This document shows positions 1 to 10,154 of a stretch of DNA of 64,000 nt, in pieces (within the stretch, counting starts at the first letter, position 1; each line of letters starts with the position of its first letter). The DNA lies in contig WPIO01000040.1 of NCBI GenBank assembly GCA_009760855.2, positions 2,886,001 to 2,950,000 of the forward strand. The letters run 5' to 3'. This DNA is from Cristatella mucedo. Taxonomy: Eukaryota; Bryozoa; Phylactolaemata; Cristatellidae. Position numbers and translations under genes: made by a program. Below the pieces are notes generated by a model, which made no database searches, was not told the origin of the DNA, and worked only from the letters and a program-made list of their open reading frames with translations.

Positions 1-860
1 CAACACACACACTTGCAAGCACATGCAGCGGTACACACCCCTGGCCTGCTGGGCCAGCACTCATGAGCAATCGCCACTTTTTTGAGGACGTTTGATGTGA
101 ATTTCGGCGCTTGATACGATTTTTTGCATTCATCCTCAATGAAAGGAATTCCGTCGCCAAGTGCAAAAAAGCACCGCCCACTCAACGTAACTATACCGAC
201 GTGCCGATATGGCTACACGAATGAGGAACTACATCGTTGGACAAGGCGGCAGTAGTCATCGGTGTCTCATCGATGGTTCCAGGCAAATTGGATTCGTCAG
301 ACTACTCCAGTCAATGCAAGCATTTACCGATGTGATTGGGCGGGGTGGCATGCACTGTTGCAGAATCTGTTTACGTACAAGATGAGCAAAGACCATACAG
401 GTAGGCAGCTAAGCGAGGCATAAACTCCCTCTGGAGACAGTGAAACCTGTCCGCCGAAGGCACTCCGAAAGTGCAAGACTATCGCGAGACCCTCTAAAAA
501 AGTGCTGCTTCCCATTTTGGGACAGAGCCAGAAACTCCGCGTCATGGACCAAGCCACCTTGAAGCCACTTAGGACATACCAGTCTAAAAAGAAATTTTAG
601 CAACATTGACTTTGAACCTTTTAAGTCACAGCTAAAGACACAGTCCTGCTCAGGTTTCCCTGCACTCCAGTGAACTTTTTTTGAGCCTTTTTTCGTGAAA
701 GCCTGATTCATGAAATTCTGAAAGATTCATGAAAGACTGTGTGTGATTCGGTGCTGCTGTGTGTGATTCGGCTACTCTTAGCCAGATTCGGTGTGATTCG
801 GTGCATGCTAGCTAGCCAGGGGGTCCTACTAACCGGTGGCCCCAAGAAAACCCACTTTCG
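1..860. other. Unassigned sequence
   Basis: No gene or known repeat is recognised here. Minus-strand frames up to 100 codons lie at 324-711 but show no motif and look incidental. Three copies of an 11-base word (GTGTGATTCGG) start at 741, 761 and 791, suggesting a decayed local duplication. Confidence 0.4.
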
Positions 861-874
861 CGCGCTAGCTAACC

Positions 875-1045
875 GCTTTTGCATGCTTGTCTAAGCTCGG
901 TGATAAATTGCTTGCTATTAACCCTTGGCCTCTCATTAACTCTCGGTTTCTTCTCTAGCAGCAAGTTGTAAAGCGCACGATTAGAGTTTTTGTTCCCTCG
1001 GGGCTCTATGCAAAAGATTGTATCGTTAATTGCGTAGAAAATGTG
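875..1045 (+). mobile_element. Degenerate retroelement 3' tail (CR1-type end)
   Basis: The segment aligns by eye with the tail of the SINE at 62.05-62.36 kb: both carry GCTTTTGCATGC, then TCTAAGCT, then a TCTAGCAGCAAG / TGTAGCAAG block, then the 3' signature of CR1 elements (AAGCGC, TTAGAG, a GGGGCTCTA equivalent of GGGCGCTA). The head is lost. It is an old non-autonomous copy inserted in plus orientation. Confidence 0.45.
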
Positions 1046-1200
1046 TAGAGCCCAGTGCTGCACGGCAAAAGCGTAATGCAAGCCTTTATCTTATCTTATC
1101 GTAGTGCAAGTCCTAATCTGCCATAACAAGCAACATGCCGACAAGTCTCAGTCTCACCTCTCTCTACGGCCGGGAGGGATTGAGGTGGTGGTAAAGGGGG

Positions 1201-1308
1201 GTTCGAGACAGAGGTCGAAGGTTCGAGACAGAGGTCGCAGATTCGAGACAGGTGTCGAGGGTTCGAGACAGAGGTCGCAAGTTCGAGACAGAGGTCGAGG
1301 GTTCGAGA
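1201..1308. repeat. 20-bp minisatellite (GTTCGAGACAGAGGTCG core)
   Basis: Five full 20-base units and one partial start exactly at 1201, 1221, 1241, 1261, 1281 and 1301. The core is GTTCGAGACAGAGGTCG with a variable last three bases. Because 20 is not a multiple of 3, the repetitive peptides read from both strands rotate frame, so a coding role is unlikely. Confidence 0.9.
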
Positions 1309-1337
1309 GCAACACCGCAGGCACATCCTCTGCTGGC

Positions 1338-1410
1338 CACCGCAAGTGGTGCTGAGAGCAGCTGCGGGTCTCCTGCCGTCATACAAACGAGGCGGTTGAA
1401 TCAGCCGACA
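1338..1410 (+). mobile_element. SINE-A fragment (3' part)
   Basis: This is the 3' portion of the tRNA-derived SINE seen complete at 18.92, 36.55 and 51.51 kb. It retains the CACCGCAAGTGGTGCTGA segment, the CTGCCGTCATACAAACGAGGC segment and the terminal TTGAATCAGCC. The tRNA-like head is missing, and the preceding minisatellite sits where it would be. Confidence 0.65.
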
Positions 1411-1748
1411 TATACTTTCCTTCATTTTAGCCACAATCTCGGTCCCTATGCCCCTAGGCCAGCCTTTTTTTTAATATTTGTTGAGAGGATCACTGGAGCC
1501 ACCCGAAGCAGTTAGGGAATACGCAGGCGTGGGATTGTGGGGCGGGCGAGGGACTTCCCACCAGTCGGTACTGCCCTAAACTGAACAGACAAATAAGAAT
1601 TTCGGATCTTCGTAATTCACCGCTGTACCTTGATGAACCAAAATAAGCATAACCAGAACCGATATTATTTCTCGTGACGCACGGCTTCTGGACTGACACA
1701 CTCGGAGGATCTCAGGTGGCCTCCACAAACGCCTCGAGGAAACCTTAA

Positions 1749-2012
1749 AATAATAATAATAATAATGCACTTGATAAAGCACCCTCAGAGAACTCGATCT
1801 CTTTTTAGGCGCTTTACATTTGCTGCAAAGGGAAATGCAATTGAATGGTGAGTAATATCATGCTTGATAAACAAACAACATTAATAGCATGGTTAGGGGT
1901 GACATGCACAGGGGTCAGCATGCAAATGGGGTTAGTGGCAGCATGCACAGTGTCAGCACGCATAAGCACATGAAGGACGAATCACAGGGACCCACTAAAT
2001 GCTGTCCTAAAT
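1749..2012 (-). mobile_element. CR1-type retrotransposon 3' end (truncated)
   Basis: On the minus strand this is the 3' UTR of the window's CR1 family, ending in TTTACATTTGC reversed, the AAAAAGAGAT / TCTCTGAGGG / GCTTTATCAAGTGC signature and an (ATT)n tail. It matches the same region of the larger copy at 10.98-11.23 kb nearly base for base. The copy is 5'-truncated just before the C-terminal codons, as is usual for target-primed reverse transcription. Confidence 0.85.
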
Positions 2013-2698
2013 AATAATAAAAATAGAAATAAGGGCTCACTCCCTGCAGTTTCGGGGTGTGGCCAACTGGCATCTCAGCTCCCCGAGGCAACAACAAGGG
2101 GTCCGATCTCGAAAGCAACGTGCGATCTATGACCTCGAGCCGAAGTGCAAGCCTTCTCCGTTGGTCACGTGGAAAACGGCTTTGCCCAAGCGTAAGATCG
2201 GCGCCATCGCTCAGCCGGCCACTGAATCCACACAGACTTCTCAGAAGCAATCAGTCAAAACGTGCCACGGTAGAGCCGGCAGGGATTTCCGCTGTCAAAG
2301 CAACGGGCTTTGCGCTTTGCTTTAGACTACGGAATAACGGAGTTACGAGAAACTCCACATCGATCGCGCACTGACAGAAAACCTGCCTGCCGTGCTACAT
2401 TACAGTAGAAAAATTCGAAGCGACGTCGTCAGTCAGGGGCGAACGTGAGTTACATATTCATGCCTCGCTGAAGAATGCCAGCACGGCTGATACACGAAAA
2501 GGAAGAAGCGCTACAGCAACGCTACCTTGGCCGAATCTGCTTCCGACGTTGAGAAATCCTCTCTCATTTCCACATCCACAAGGGTGCAGCCGTTTGCCAC
2601 AACTGTCCAACGGAGAGAAGAGCGGTGAATGGCAGCCAGCGCAGTAGCTAGAGCAGTTCTTCGCCACGCTATGAAGCAAGGCCCCTTCCCCCCAAAAG
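2013..2698. other. Unassigned sequence 3' of the Ala-rich frame
   Basis: Moderately GC-rich DNA between the CR1 fragment and the stop codon of the long minus-strand frame. Overlapping open frames on both strands reach 114 codons without recognisable motifs. It may hold the 3' UTR of the Ala-rich gene, but no clear polyadenylation signal was assigned. Confidence 0.35.
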
Positions 2699-3580
2699 CT
2701 AAACTGGTTTCGAGCGTGTGCCGCCCGTGCTCCCCCCCCCCCCCGCCACCACGGCAGGCCGCGCACCACACGCAGGTGGGCGCATTTCGGCTGAGCGCTC
2801 ACAGTCGACGAGGAAGTTGTCGGGCATGTCGTCGCAGCCAGAATCCTTGTCGAGCTGGCCTGTCGAGCTGGCCCGTGGCAGAGCGCTCACACGAACATCC
2901 GTCACGGCATCGCCGCCAGGGTCGCCGTCCACCTGCATCATCTCGTCGTCGTCGAATCGGCACAGGACAGCAGCTGACGCGGCCCCACTCAGCGTCGGCG
3001 CCGCCCCCGCGGCTGCGCCGGCGCCGCCGGCGTCGACGCCGCAGAGCCGGCTCCTCCCGAGAACTCCTCGCGTGGTGACGACTCCTGCTCTTCGCTTGCC
3101 CGAAGAGCAGGAGTCGTCACCACGCGAGGAGTCTGAGCTGCCGACGATCGATGGAAGACGAGGAGGATGAGCCGAGGTCGTAGGAGCCGCGATTGGAGGA
3201 GGAGCGGCGGCGGTGCTCAGCGGAGGAGGAGGAGCGCAGTCAGCAGTCTCCAAATTGGCCAATTTGGCTCCGAGCCTCCTAGAACCGACTGGCGTCACGT
3301 GGCTGGCTTCGGGACTCGGTCGTCTGCTCAAAGTGCCGCAGCCACTCAGAGCCGGTCGGATTCGGCAGTCGGCGTAGTCAGCGGCGATGGCTCGCAGCCC
3401 GGCGCCTATTTCGACGGCCAGTCTGCTGCGAACGCTGCGCACATGCACCGACGCCGGCTCTGGCGAAACTGCCTCGGATCGACCGAAAGCAGTGGCGGCA
3501 GCTGCTGCAGACGACGTCGCGCCCGGCCCCTGGCGTTGGCGCTTAGCTGGCCTTGCGATAGCAGCAGCAGCAGCAGAAGC

Positions 3581-3620
<40 letters not shown>

Positions 3621-3720
3621 CTACCACCAATCGTTGCCGGCGAAGCCACTGCGGCGGCCGCGACCGCTGCAGACTTCGACGTCACAGGCATCGAGCCAGA
3701 AGTCGATGGCTGCAGACCGC

Positions 3721-3752
<32 letters not shown>

Positions 3753-4270
3753 GCCGCCGGCGACGAAGGCAGGTGCAGCATGGGCGTGGCTGCTGCAGCG
3801 GCGGCGGCCGAGGCAGCCGACCGAGTCAAGGCAGCTGCTCTGCCGGACCTGCTCGGAAAATGTTGCCGCACGTGCGGCGGCAGCTGAGCGTCGGCGGCAA
3901 CTTTCCACTTGGACGCCGAAGCGGCCGGCCCTGACTGGCTCACTGGACGAGCGGCAGGAGTGCCGATGGCAGGAGCAGCAGGAGCTGCAGCCGCTCCTGC
4001 TGCTCGGTTCGAATTGGTCGCTGCACAGCAGCCCGCAGGATCCATCGTTCGCGCCTGCAGCAACCTCTGCTGCTTCAGCAGTGGTTGCTGCTGCTGCTGC
4101 CTCTGCCCCGAGGCAGGCACTTTGGCGGAGCTCCTACCGGAACCGTTGGCGGCCATCTTTCGCTTCCTATCCGGCGCTGCCGGTGCAGCAGCAGCAGGAG
4201 CTGAGCGCAGCGACTGCGCCGCTGCAAGAGACGAATGCCGGGGCGAATGCACAGGTGACGGCAGCAGGAG
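2699..4270 (-). CDS. Ala/Ser-rich low-complexity protein, probable 3'-terminal exon (family unknown)
   Basis: One minus-strand frame stays open for over 520 codons and ends at TAG (2699-2701). It has no good ATG at its 5' edge. The frame meets a stop just upstream of 4270, where CAGTAG offers a splice acceptor, so I model an internal-to-terminal exon beginning about 4270. The product has a basic KRKM stretch near its start, a Gln run, several poly-Ala runs, a second basic patch (KRQRQG) and an acidic, less repetitive C-terminal third (FDDDEMMQVDGD and a Ser/Asp-rich part). Such composition is typical of intrinsically disordered nuclear proteins; that is inference. I recognise no domain. Against it: the poly-Ala comes from CAG/GCT repeats, which also keep shadow frames of up to 255 codons open on the plus strand. 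For it: the non-repetitive segments remain open in this frame only. Confidence 0.45.
3063..3132. repeat. Perfect inverted repeat, 32-bp arms, 6-base loop
   Basis: Bases 3063-3094 are the exact reverse complement of 3101-3132, with loop CTTGCC between them. The hairpin lies inside the long minus-strand Ala-rich frame and stays open in it. Confidence 0.95.
3250..3267. repeat. 18-bp perfect palindrome
   Basis: CCAAATTGGCCAATTTGG reads the same on both strands. It is nested with two overlapping CCAAAT/ATTTGG words and lies inside the Ala-rich frame. Confidence 0.9.
3556..3624. repeat. (CAG)n trinucleotide tract
   Basis: Imperfect CAG/GCA repeat, interrupted by GAAGCGGCAA. Read on the minus strand in the long frame it encodes the longest poly-Ala runs. 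A related CTG tract lies at 3720-3752. Confidence 0.9.
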
Positions 4271-4714
4271 CTACTGCCTGTTGACCGGGCGCCGGTAGCA
4301 CGCGATAGCATGAGCAAAGGCTGACCAGCAAGGCCTACAAGCAGCAGTGGCAGCGCCAAGCGCCGACCGAGTCAAAGCACGCTGTTGGCTCACAATGATT
4401 TGCCACTTCGTTCAAATTTCCCACTGCCGAAATGTTTCCTTAACTGCAGCAACGATGAGACGATCTGAGCTCGAGCTCAGAGCATGTGACAGGGCACGTG
4501 ACGGCCCAATGGCAACCTGCCTGGTGGGGCGGTCTGGCACCTCTGATGGCCTCAGGACGTCTCATCTGCAGGATGCTCGCTCGCGCAATAGTGCGTCCAC
4601 CACCACCACCCCCCCCCCTGCATCTACGACCACACCAGGCTTACTTGACTTCACGGAACCGGCTTGGGCAGGAAATAAATGGTAGTTCCGGGTAAGTCTG
4701 GGGCACTTTAAAGC
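4271..4714. other. Unassigned sequence 5' of the Ala-rich exon
   Basis: If the Ala-rich frame is a terminal exon, this is its intron. It contains a CCACCACC/poly-C tract at about 4600-4618 and no recognisable coding exon on either strand. Confidence 0.35.
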
Positions 4715-5200
4715 TGAGGGCTAATGTAATGAATCTCCGTGTGTAGCTCTCCACAAAGCCACAGAGATTATGTGGGTGTTACCCAGGAGAGTTTTGTATA
4801 GCGCACTCACAGCCAAAGCGGCTTTCGGTACGCATTCGGTAGCCAACAGACTTCGTCTCACGCAACAAAGAAAAAGTGGGAAGCATAGCAGAGCCAGGAG
4901 AGCAGTTGAGGTAGCGAGTAGCATAGAAGTAGCAGCTCAGGATCGCTGACAAGGATGTGCCACAGTCGGCAGTAGGAGAGTAGTTGTCGTTGCATAAGAA
5001 TTATGGAAGCGAGTTCCACAGTCTAGGACCTGCAAAGCTCAAGTTTCTTTTGCCAACGGTCTTTAAGCGGAGGAATGGAACAGCTAATTCTCCACACAGG
5101 ACCTGAGGGCGCGAACAGGCTGAAACCGATGGCGGCCGTGGTGGCAGAGCCTCTGAGCAGGACCTCTGCAGCTCAGTGGCCACATGAGCAGTTTTGAGTG
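4715..5200 (-). mobile_element. Second non-LTR family, 3' end with C-terminal codons
   Basis: Minus-strand frame 5001-5183 ends with LKTVGKRNLSFAGPRLWNSL, the conserved C-terminal block of CR1/L2-like reverse transcriptase proteins (a basic-x-FGDRAF...WNSLP type motif). Downstream on the minus strand comes a 3' UTR with TGCGTGAGACGAAGTCTGTT and GGCTACCGAATGCGTACCGA, followed by GCGCTATACAAAAC. The same UTR recurs at 20.23, 47.55 and, more weakly, at 15.2 and 56.37 kb, so it is a dispersed family distinct from the (ATT)n-tailed CR1. Confidence 0.7.
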
Positions 5201-5225
5201 ACTCAAGGTTGCCTGCTCATACCCT

Positions 5226-6399
5226 ACAGGAAGTGAACCATTGTCTGCCCTGTGTCTCTCTTTCGACCTGGTTCTTTAACCCACTTATATAATGCTAACT
5301 TGAACTGCATGCTGTTTTCAGCAGGTCTCGCCTGCCAGCACGTATTACGAGCCCAGTTCGCCAGTGCCGCCTTTAGCTGCTAGAACACAATCAGATATAA
5401 TCAAACTCTATGGCTGCCAGGATTTGAGAATGCCTCCTCTCCAGTATAAGCCTACACGATCTAACTACATGTTAGTGCAGAGCACTCTGCTGACTTTGCT
5501 GGATCACGCACGGTCGCAGCAACCAAGCAGGTAGCAGAGACTTCGGAGTGCTGCCGCCGCAAGCTGCACGGGCTGGCCTACCACTGTCAGGCTGAGCTTA
5601 GCATTACATTTTTATCGAGAACGTGCGAGAGAATGCAGCGAAATTTGGCAGACACACTGTGCCATGCTCTGCAATGGGCAAAAAACTATTTGAGCTTCGT
5701 GCACCGGTCGATTTGTAGGGGATCATCACAGCCGATTGCAGGTAATCATGGGACCCAACAAGTAGCCAAGTTAAATTGTCACCATTCTTTTAACATGTTA
5801 CAATTTGCATTTGCCTGTGCGCACAGACCATACCACCAGCATGCATTGCGTCTTGCACAAACAAGGCGAGCTTTAATGTCAAAAGCATGGACACAGTGCT
5901 TCGAGTCTGCCTAAGGCATAGTGGTAATAGCCAAGCAGGGTTGACACGGAAAACGTGAAATCAAACATGTTGATCAAGTTCCAATCGTCGCATTCCAAGG
6001 CTGCATACACGTGAGGAACACGGACGCACCATGCTTGCAACACAATTTTAGGTCAAACATGTTGAACACATTGGCAGGAAACAATGTATTGAAGTGAAAG
6101 TAAAAGGAAATTAAAAGGAAAGTGAATTGAAGTGAAAGACAGCCAAAAGCCCTCGAACAAGGCTCAGCTCCAAGGCCAAGCGGCTCCATTTCAGACAGTC
6201 TTCGAATACAAGGCACATTGATGCCGCAAAATGAACCCAAAATGAACACGATGCAGAACACAGATCTCACAGATCTGCAGCTGCTTCTGCTTTCCAGTAC
6301 TGGTGACGGGCACTGTTTCAGTACTGGTGACACCTGGCTACTTTTAAGTGTCAGCTCTTTACTCGGGGCTCAGCCTGACGGTACACACAGCTGCTGCTT
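5226..6399. other. Unassigned sequence
   Basis: No gene or known element recognised. Small local repeats are present: purine-rich copies of ATTGAAGTGAAAG at about 6090-6140 and a directly repeated AGTACTGGTGAC at about 6295-6330. Confidence 0.35.
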
Positions 6400-6480
6400 C
6401 CTGTACAGCATACGCAAAGTGTCTCGAAATACATTTAGTTCTCGCAGGGCGCTATGTAAGTGTATTATTTCTATTAAAAT
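6400..6480 (+). mobile_element. CR1-type 3' terminal fragment
   Basis: Shows the CR1 3' signature in plus orientation: AGCATACGCAAAGTG, a diverged CTCGAAATACATTTAGTTCTCGC block and AGGGCGCTATGTAAGTGTATTATT. The same order of blocks ends the elements at 27.4, 32.1 and 46.7 kb. Only the last 80 bases remain. Confidence 0.6.
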
Positions 6481-6651
6481 TTCCCGGCGTAAGACGGGCA
6501 TGGAGCCAAAAGTGAGGTCGAGGCCGAAGCTTCAAGCACACGGCGACTGCGGTGGCGGCGGCAGCCAAAACTTTGGGCAAGAAACCTCTTATGAAGGATA
6601 CGCTTATTAAATTTCGCCAGCCTCACGAGAGAGTAATTTGATTTGAAAAGC

Positions 6652-6800
6652 AATACACACACACACACACACACGCACGCACACACACAAACACACACAC
6701 ACACACATATATATACATATATATAGTACGCATATATACAGTATATATATATATATATGTATACATATGTAGATATATAAGATTATATATGTATAGACGG
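6652..6800. repeat. (CA)n and (TA)n compound microsatellite
   Basis: A CA/CGCA tract at about 6652-6708 passes into alternating TATA/TACATA sequence to about 6800. It lies immediately 3' of the WW-domain exon on the minus strand, so it is probably intronic. Confidence 0.9.
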
Positions 6801-7214
6801 GGTGCGTGCGTGTATGTATATCGTGCTAATATCGACAAAAAACGACGGACAGTACCACGTAAGAGAAGACACTACCGAAGCGACCAGCTGACCAGTGCTG
6901 TTACCGACAGACCGCACAAAAGTCGGGCAGCTTCCGCGAAACGATTGTGTACCATTTTTTCCTGCTCGCGAGTCCTGATTCGGAACTTTAGGCGTCTGCT
7001 TCTCGTCGCAATTTCGCTGCGATATCGTAGCCGATAGCTCCAAATACACTTCGTCGGCGGGACACTCCTTGGACTGCGATCTCGGCGCCGGTACTTCCCA
7101 ACGTGTCTCGTTGGTAGCACTATTCACGAGATACCACAACCCTGGTCTGTTCCTTGATTCCCTTCGCGACCAGCCTGGCGGCAACTCGGAATTGTGTCCA
7201 CTCGCGGCACTCAT
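6783..7214 (-). CDS. WW-domain protein exon, Pin1-like WW type (N-terminal)
   Basis: Minus-strand ATG at 7214 opens a 143-codon frame. Residues 11-45 form a WW domain: LPPGW at the start, an SRRESRNRPG loop, the aromatic strand LWYLVN, then TNETRWEVP with the second Trp and closing Pro. A long Ser/Arg-containing first loop followed by a single-domain N-terminal position is the arrangement of Pin1-type prolyl isomerases, whose WW domain binds phospho-Ser/Thr-Pro. After about residue 46 the frame loses resemblance to any family and runs into CA/TA repeats, so the real exon probably ends earlier; a GTAACA near 6900 and a GTACAC near 6950 are candidate donors. No isomerase domain was found downstream. 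The protein could also be another WW adaptor, or an orphan exon. Confidence 0.5.
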   Translation of the reverse strand: MSAASGHNSELPPGWSRRESRNRPGLWYLVNSATNETRWEVPAPRSQSKECPADEVYLELSATISQRNCDEKQTPKVPNQDSRAGKNGTQSFRGSCPTFVRSVGNSTGQLVASVVSSLTWYCPSFFVDISTIYIHARTPSIHI

Positions 7215-7299
7215 GTTGAACTGCTGCCTCGCCGGCTCGACCCCGAGAACGCGAGGTTAGCAGCGGCATAAGATTGAACGCCTGCGCCTCAGCTATAAA

Positions 7300-7704
7300 T
7301 GGAACCTCTGTATGCGGATGTAACCCCCACCCACCCTACGCGGCAGTCCTATTGGTCGAAGCTGAAGCTCCAGTTCAACGCGCTCGCTCGCGGCCGGCAG
7401 CGGAAGGAGTATTCGCGAGGCTGAGTCGGCTCTGAGATATCAACTCCGAGAAGTCTCTGCAGCTCCGAGAGGGTCAGCACCGAGCTCAGAGCGACAGCGT
7501 GCGCGGCGCGACCATTCTGTCGCCAAGAACGGCGAGCAGAAGTTGAGCAGAACCAGCGCTGGTTCTAGCGGGGCGTGCGAGCGCGCGCTCCGGTTCAACG
7601 TGGACTTTCGTCTGGGGAGGGGGTTGGTTGGCAAGACCCGCATGACTCTCGTCCAGGCCGGGATAGACCGGCGATTAATCCAACAGCAAAATCGTAGCGC
7701 TTAT
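7300..7704. other. CpG-rich sequence 5' of the WW exon
   Basis: GC- and CpG-rich DNA upstream of the minus-strand WW exon, plausibly its promoter region by composition. A plus-strand TATAAAT at about 7294 points away from that exon. No supported gene on either strand. Confidence 0.3.
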
Positions 7705-7895
7705 GGGACACGAACTAGGCGGTTGCTCATCATTGGGCGGAATTAAATCATCATTCCGTCGTTGGTGACGGTCGATGTGTGTGTGTGGGGGGTGAGTGGG
7801 TGCAGGTACAATGTCAATCCCGATCGCTGCCCCGCTCTTTTGAGAGGGGCCGATGCTACATCGACCCTGTGGCTCCGCCACTGACTGAGACGCTG
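7705..7895 (-). repeat. Unnamed dispersed repeat, copy 1 (partial)
   Basis: On the minus strand, GTCACCAACGACGGAATGATG...GAGCAACCGCCTAGTTCGTGTCCC aligns with segments at 38.95-39.05 kb (plus) and 62.49-62.56 kb (minus). The minus strand also has AGTGGCGGAGCCACAGGG at about 7865-7882, a word common at transposon-derived repeats. All three copies share a reading frame containing EQPPSS. Confidence 0.5.
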
Positions 7896-7934
7896 CTATT
7901 TTTGGGATAATCGAGGACGAGCCGCGTGTCAATA

Positions 7935-9015
7935 TTCGAAATTCAATAGTCCGCATCGCATACACCGATACGATCGCCGCCTAGGTGTACTGCAGGAAAA
8001 TTTAACATGCGAGTTTAAAAAGTGCATCTTAACACTCATTCTTCTGTCAAGTGCCGCGCAGCGTTGAATCATCCTCTCGATGACTCGCGCGTAGCCAGTA
8101 GACTTGTGTAGATTGGCGAGAAAGTTTTCTGTCACAGATTTAAATCCACTCCATACCTGTAACTCTAACCCAGTCATTTTTTTTATGCAAACAGAGTCTT
8201 TGAACAGTTCTCTGATTTGTGGACCAACAAAAACGCCAGATTGTATCTTTCCCTCGCTAGTTTAAGGAGACTGTTCTTGTAATTACTTAAAGGTATCACC
8301 GACGTGGTTCAGAGCCTTAACATAGCTTTTGATTGGTCCCAGCTTTATGTGCAAAGGAGGAAGTGGAATTCTCTTGCTATCGACAAGAGTTCGTATGCTG
8401 TCACTCCCAGGCACAAAATGTGTTCGCTCTGGCCAGCCTTTCGATCGGTAAATGAAGAGCATTAGCGCGACCATAGACATAGAAACCATAGATACCATAG
8501 ATACCACAGACATAGAAAGCACGGATATTTTGTGTAGCCACCTGGAAGTCCAAGCAGAAGGGCAATGACCTTTAAATCGCCGCTTATCTGCCAGGGGTGT
8601 TGATCATATTTGACTTCATTGAGAAGTATGTTCACGTTTCCAAAAGTCTCTTTCATATGTCCAGGATGTGCGGCCGGCAAAGAGGAGAAAGAGTTATTTT
8701 CCATCGTGAAGTAAAACTCGCTTTTACCTGCGGTTTGATGAAGCAATGAAGGTCTCCACTTAGCTGGATCGTGGCGCTTTTCCATATGGTTAGCAAGACC
8801 TTCGACATTGCATCAATAGACTAGTGAATCCATCGTCGAAAAATACGTGAAGAAACTCTTTTTTCAAGATATCTTAACCCCGAAAGTGTAGGATCCGGCG
8901 TAAGAAAATTACTCTCTCTTAATCTAGAACCAAGGAGTTCAGCCGACTATTTGCGTAGGTCAAGGTCTCTCACTAAGTCATCGAGATCAGATTGTGACAT
9001 TAGTTTAGGTGTCGG
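7935..9015 (-). pseudogene. Decayed transposon-borne gene (PPLHIKLG-motif family)
   Basis: Three minus-strand blocks, in order, match a protein family I know from repeats in many invertebrate genomes. Block 1 (9015-8850) has SDLDDLVRDLDLRK then a stop, then SAELLGSRL. Block 2 (8785-8530) has WQISGDLKVIALLLGLPGGY and YPCFLCLW. Block 3 (8450-8283) has GWPERTHFVPG and PLPPLHIKLGPIKSYVKAL. A final block (8177-8010) has the FKSVTENFLAN and MSVKMHFLNSHV equivalents. Frames change between blocks and stops are present, so this copy is dead. Just after CLW, a TATGGTATC/TATGTC short repeat (8467-8520) replaces family sequence. The biochemical function is not known to me; I infer only a transposon origin. 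Confidence 0.7.
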
Positions 9016-10150
9016 AGCACCAACAGCACCATAATTGTCATCACCTGTCATTACAAGTCGTCAGTTGAACTCAAATCTCTGTCAGTCAATGTATCATCAA
9101 GTATAACAAGTGGAGCAAGAACTCCAACCTCATCACTTTGCGGTACAGGTTGTATCATAGGCGGGAGTTATTTTTATTAAATGTTATGCTCATTCTTCTT
9201 GCTGAAGCCCTGCACATTAGTGATTCAGGAACAGCAATGCGAAACGTGGTAAGTTTTTTCTCTCCAAATCATCGGCACTGAATTGGCAAGCATTGGCTTT
9301 GACCTTTAAACCACTGTCTCAAATTCTTTTACCGCTGTCTCAAATTCTTTACGCTTGAAAAACCACATTTGGTGCCCGTGTCTTATCCTGATCTCCCAGT
9401 TTGCATTCGAAGTCATCCGAAGTGATAGCACTATTTGGTGAATGTATTAATCGGTAGCCGCTGCTCTTGTGTCAAGAATCTCCCGCACATGTAGCAGAAT
9501 ATATGCGGAGAACTCTTACACTCCTTTGGTATTGTAAATCACGAATATCCTTTGATTTAAATAACTAAATCAGCCAATAAAACGGCTAATTATTCAACAA
9601 CAAAAACACAAATAATGTATGTCATTAAGTGACTGTAACTAATAAACCTGATGAAAGCCGGTATCATTATACATAATGCGCAATGTTAAAGTGCGCCCGA
9701 TCTTTGATAAACGAAATGTAGCAAGCCTGCCGTGCCAAAGCAAACAACATACACCATAAATCATTCTTTGCGATGTATGTTCGGAAAGTAATAACAAAAT
9801 CCGGACAACTGATATATGATTGCAAATACAAAGTCTTCCATCTATTAATAGCCATTCAGCGAAAATGCAAATACAAAAGCAAAGCAGCAAAATTGTAAAG
9901 CTCACTTCACACAAATATGGCAGCTTTTCAATACGCCGACTCAGCAGGTCCAAGCGTAAGCTCCGCCGGAAGTGCCGGAAGCACCGTAGGCACCGGACAG
10001 CCCGGAAGTGCTCGGGCGAGTGCAAAGAAAGGGGGTCATAATGCAACCCTTTAAGTTCTCGGTACTGCAAAGTTTTAGCATTTCAATGCCCAATTAAAAT
10101 TACGACTACGTATACCAAATAGCCATTTTTTATTCTTTCCCCGCCCTCTT
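9016..10150. other. AT-rich unassigned sequence
   Basis: AT-rich DNA 5' of the decayed gene on the minus strand. It may contain the rest of that element, but nothing can be aligned from memory. A CTGTCTCAAATTCTTT word is duplicated at about 9313-9350. Frames up to 143 codons at 9639-10070 have no recognisable domain. Confidence 0.35.
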
Positions 10151-10154
10151 TTTG

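Noticed and set aside
3167-4284. Plus-strand frames of 255, 166 and 216 codons opposite the Ala-rich frame
   Set aside because: Shorter and more repeat-bound than the minus frame; they look like its shadows from CAG/GCT repeats.
7291-7300. TATAAAT as a promoter for the WW exon
   Set aside because: The box is on the plus strand and points away from the minus-strand exon; no supported plus-strand gene follows.
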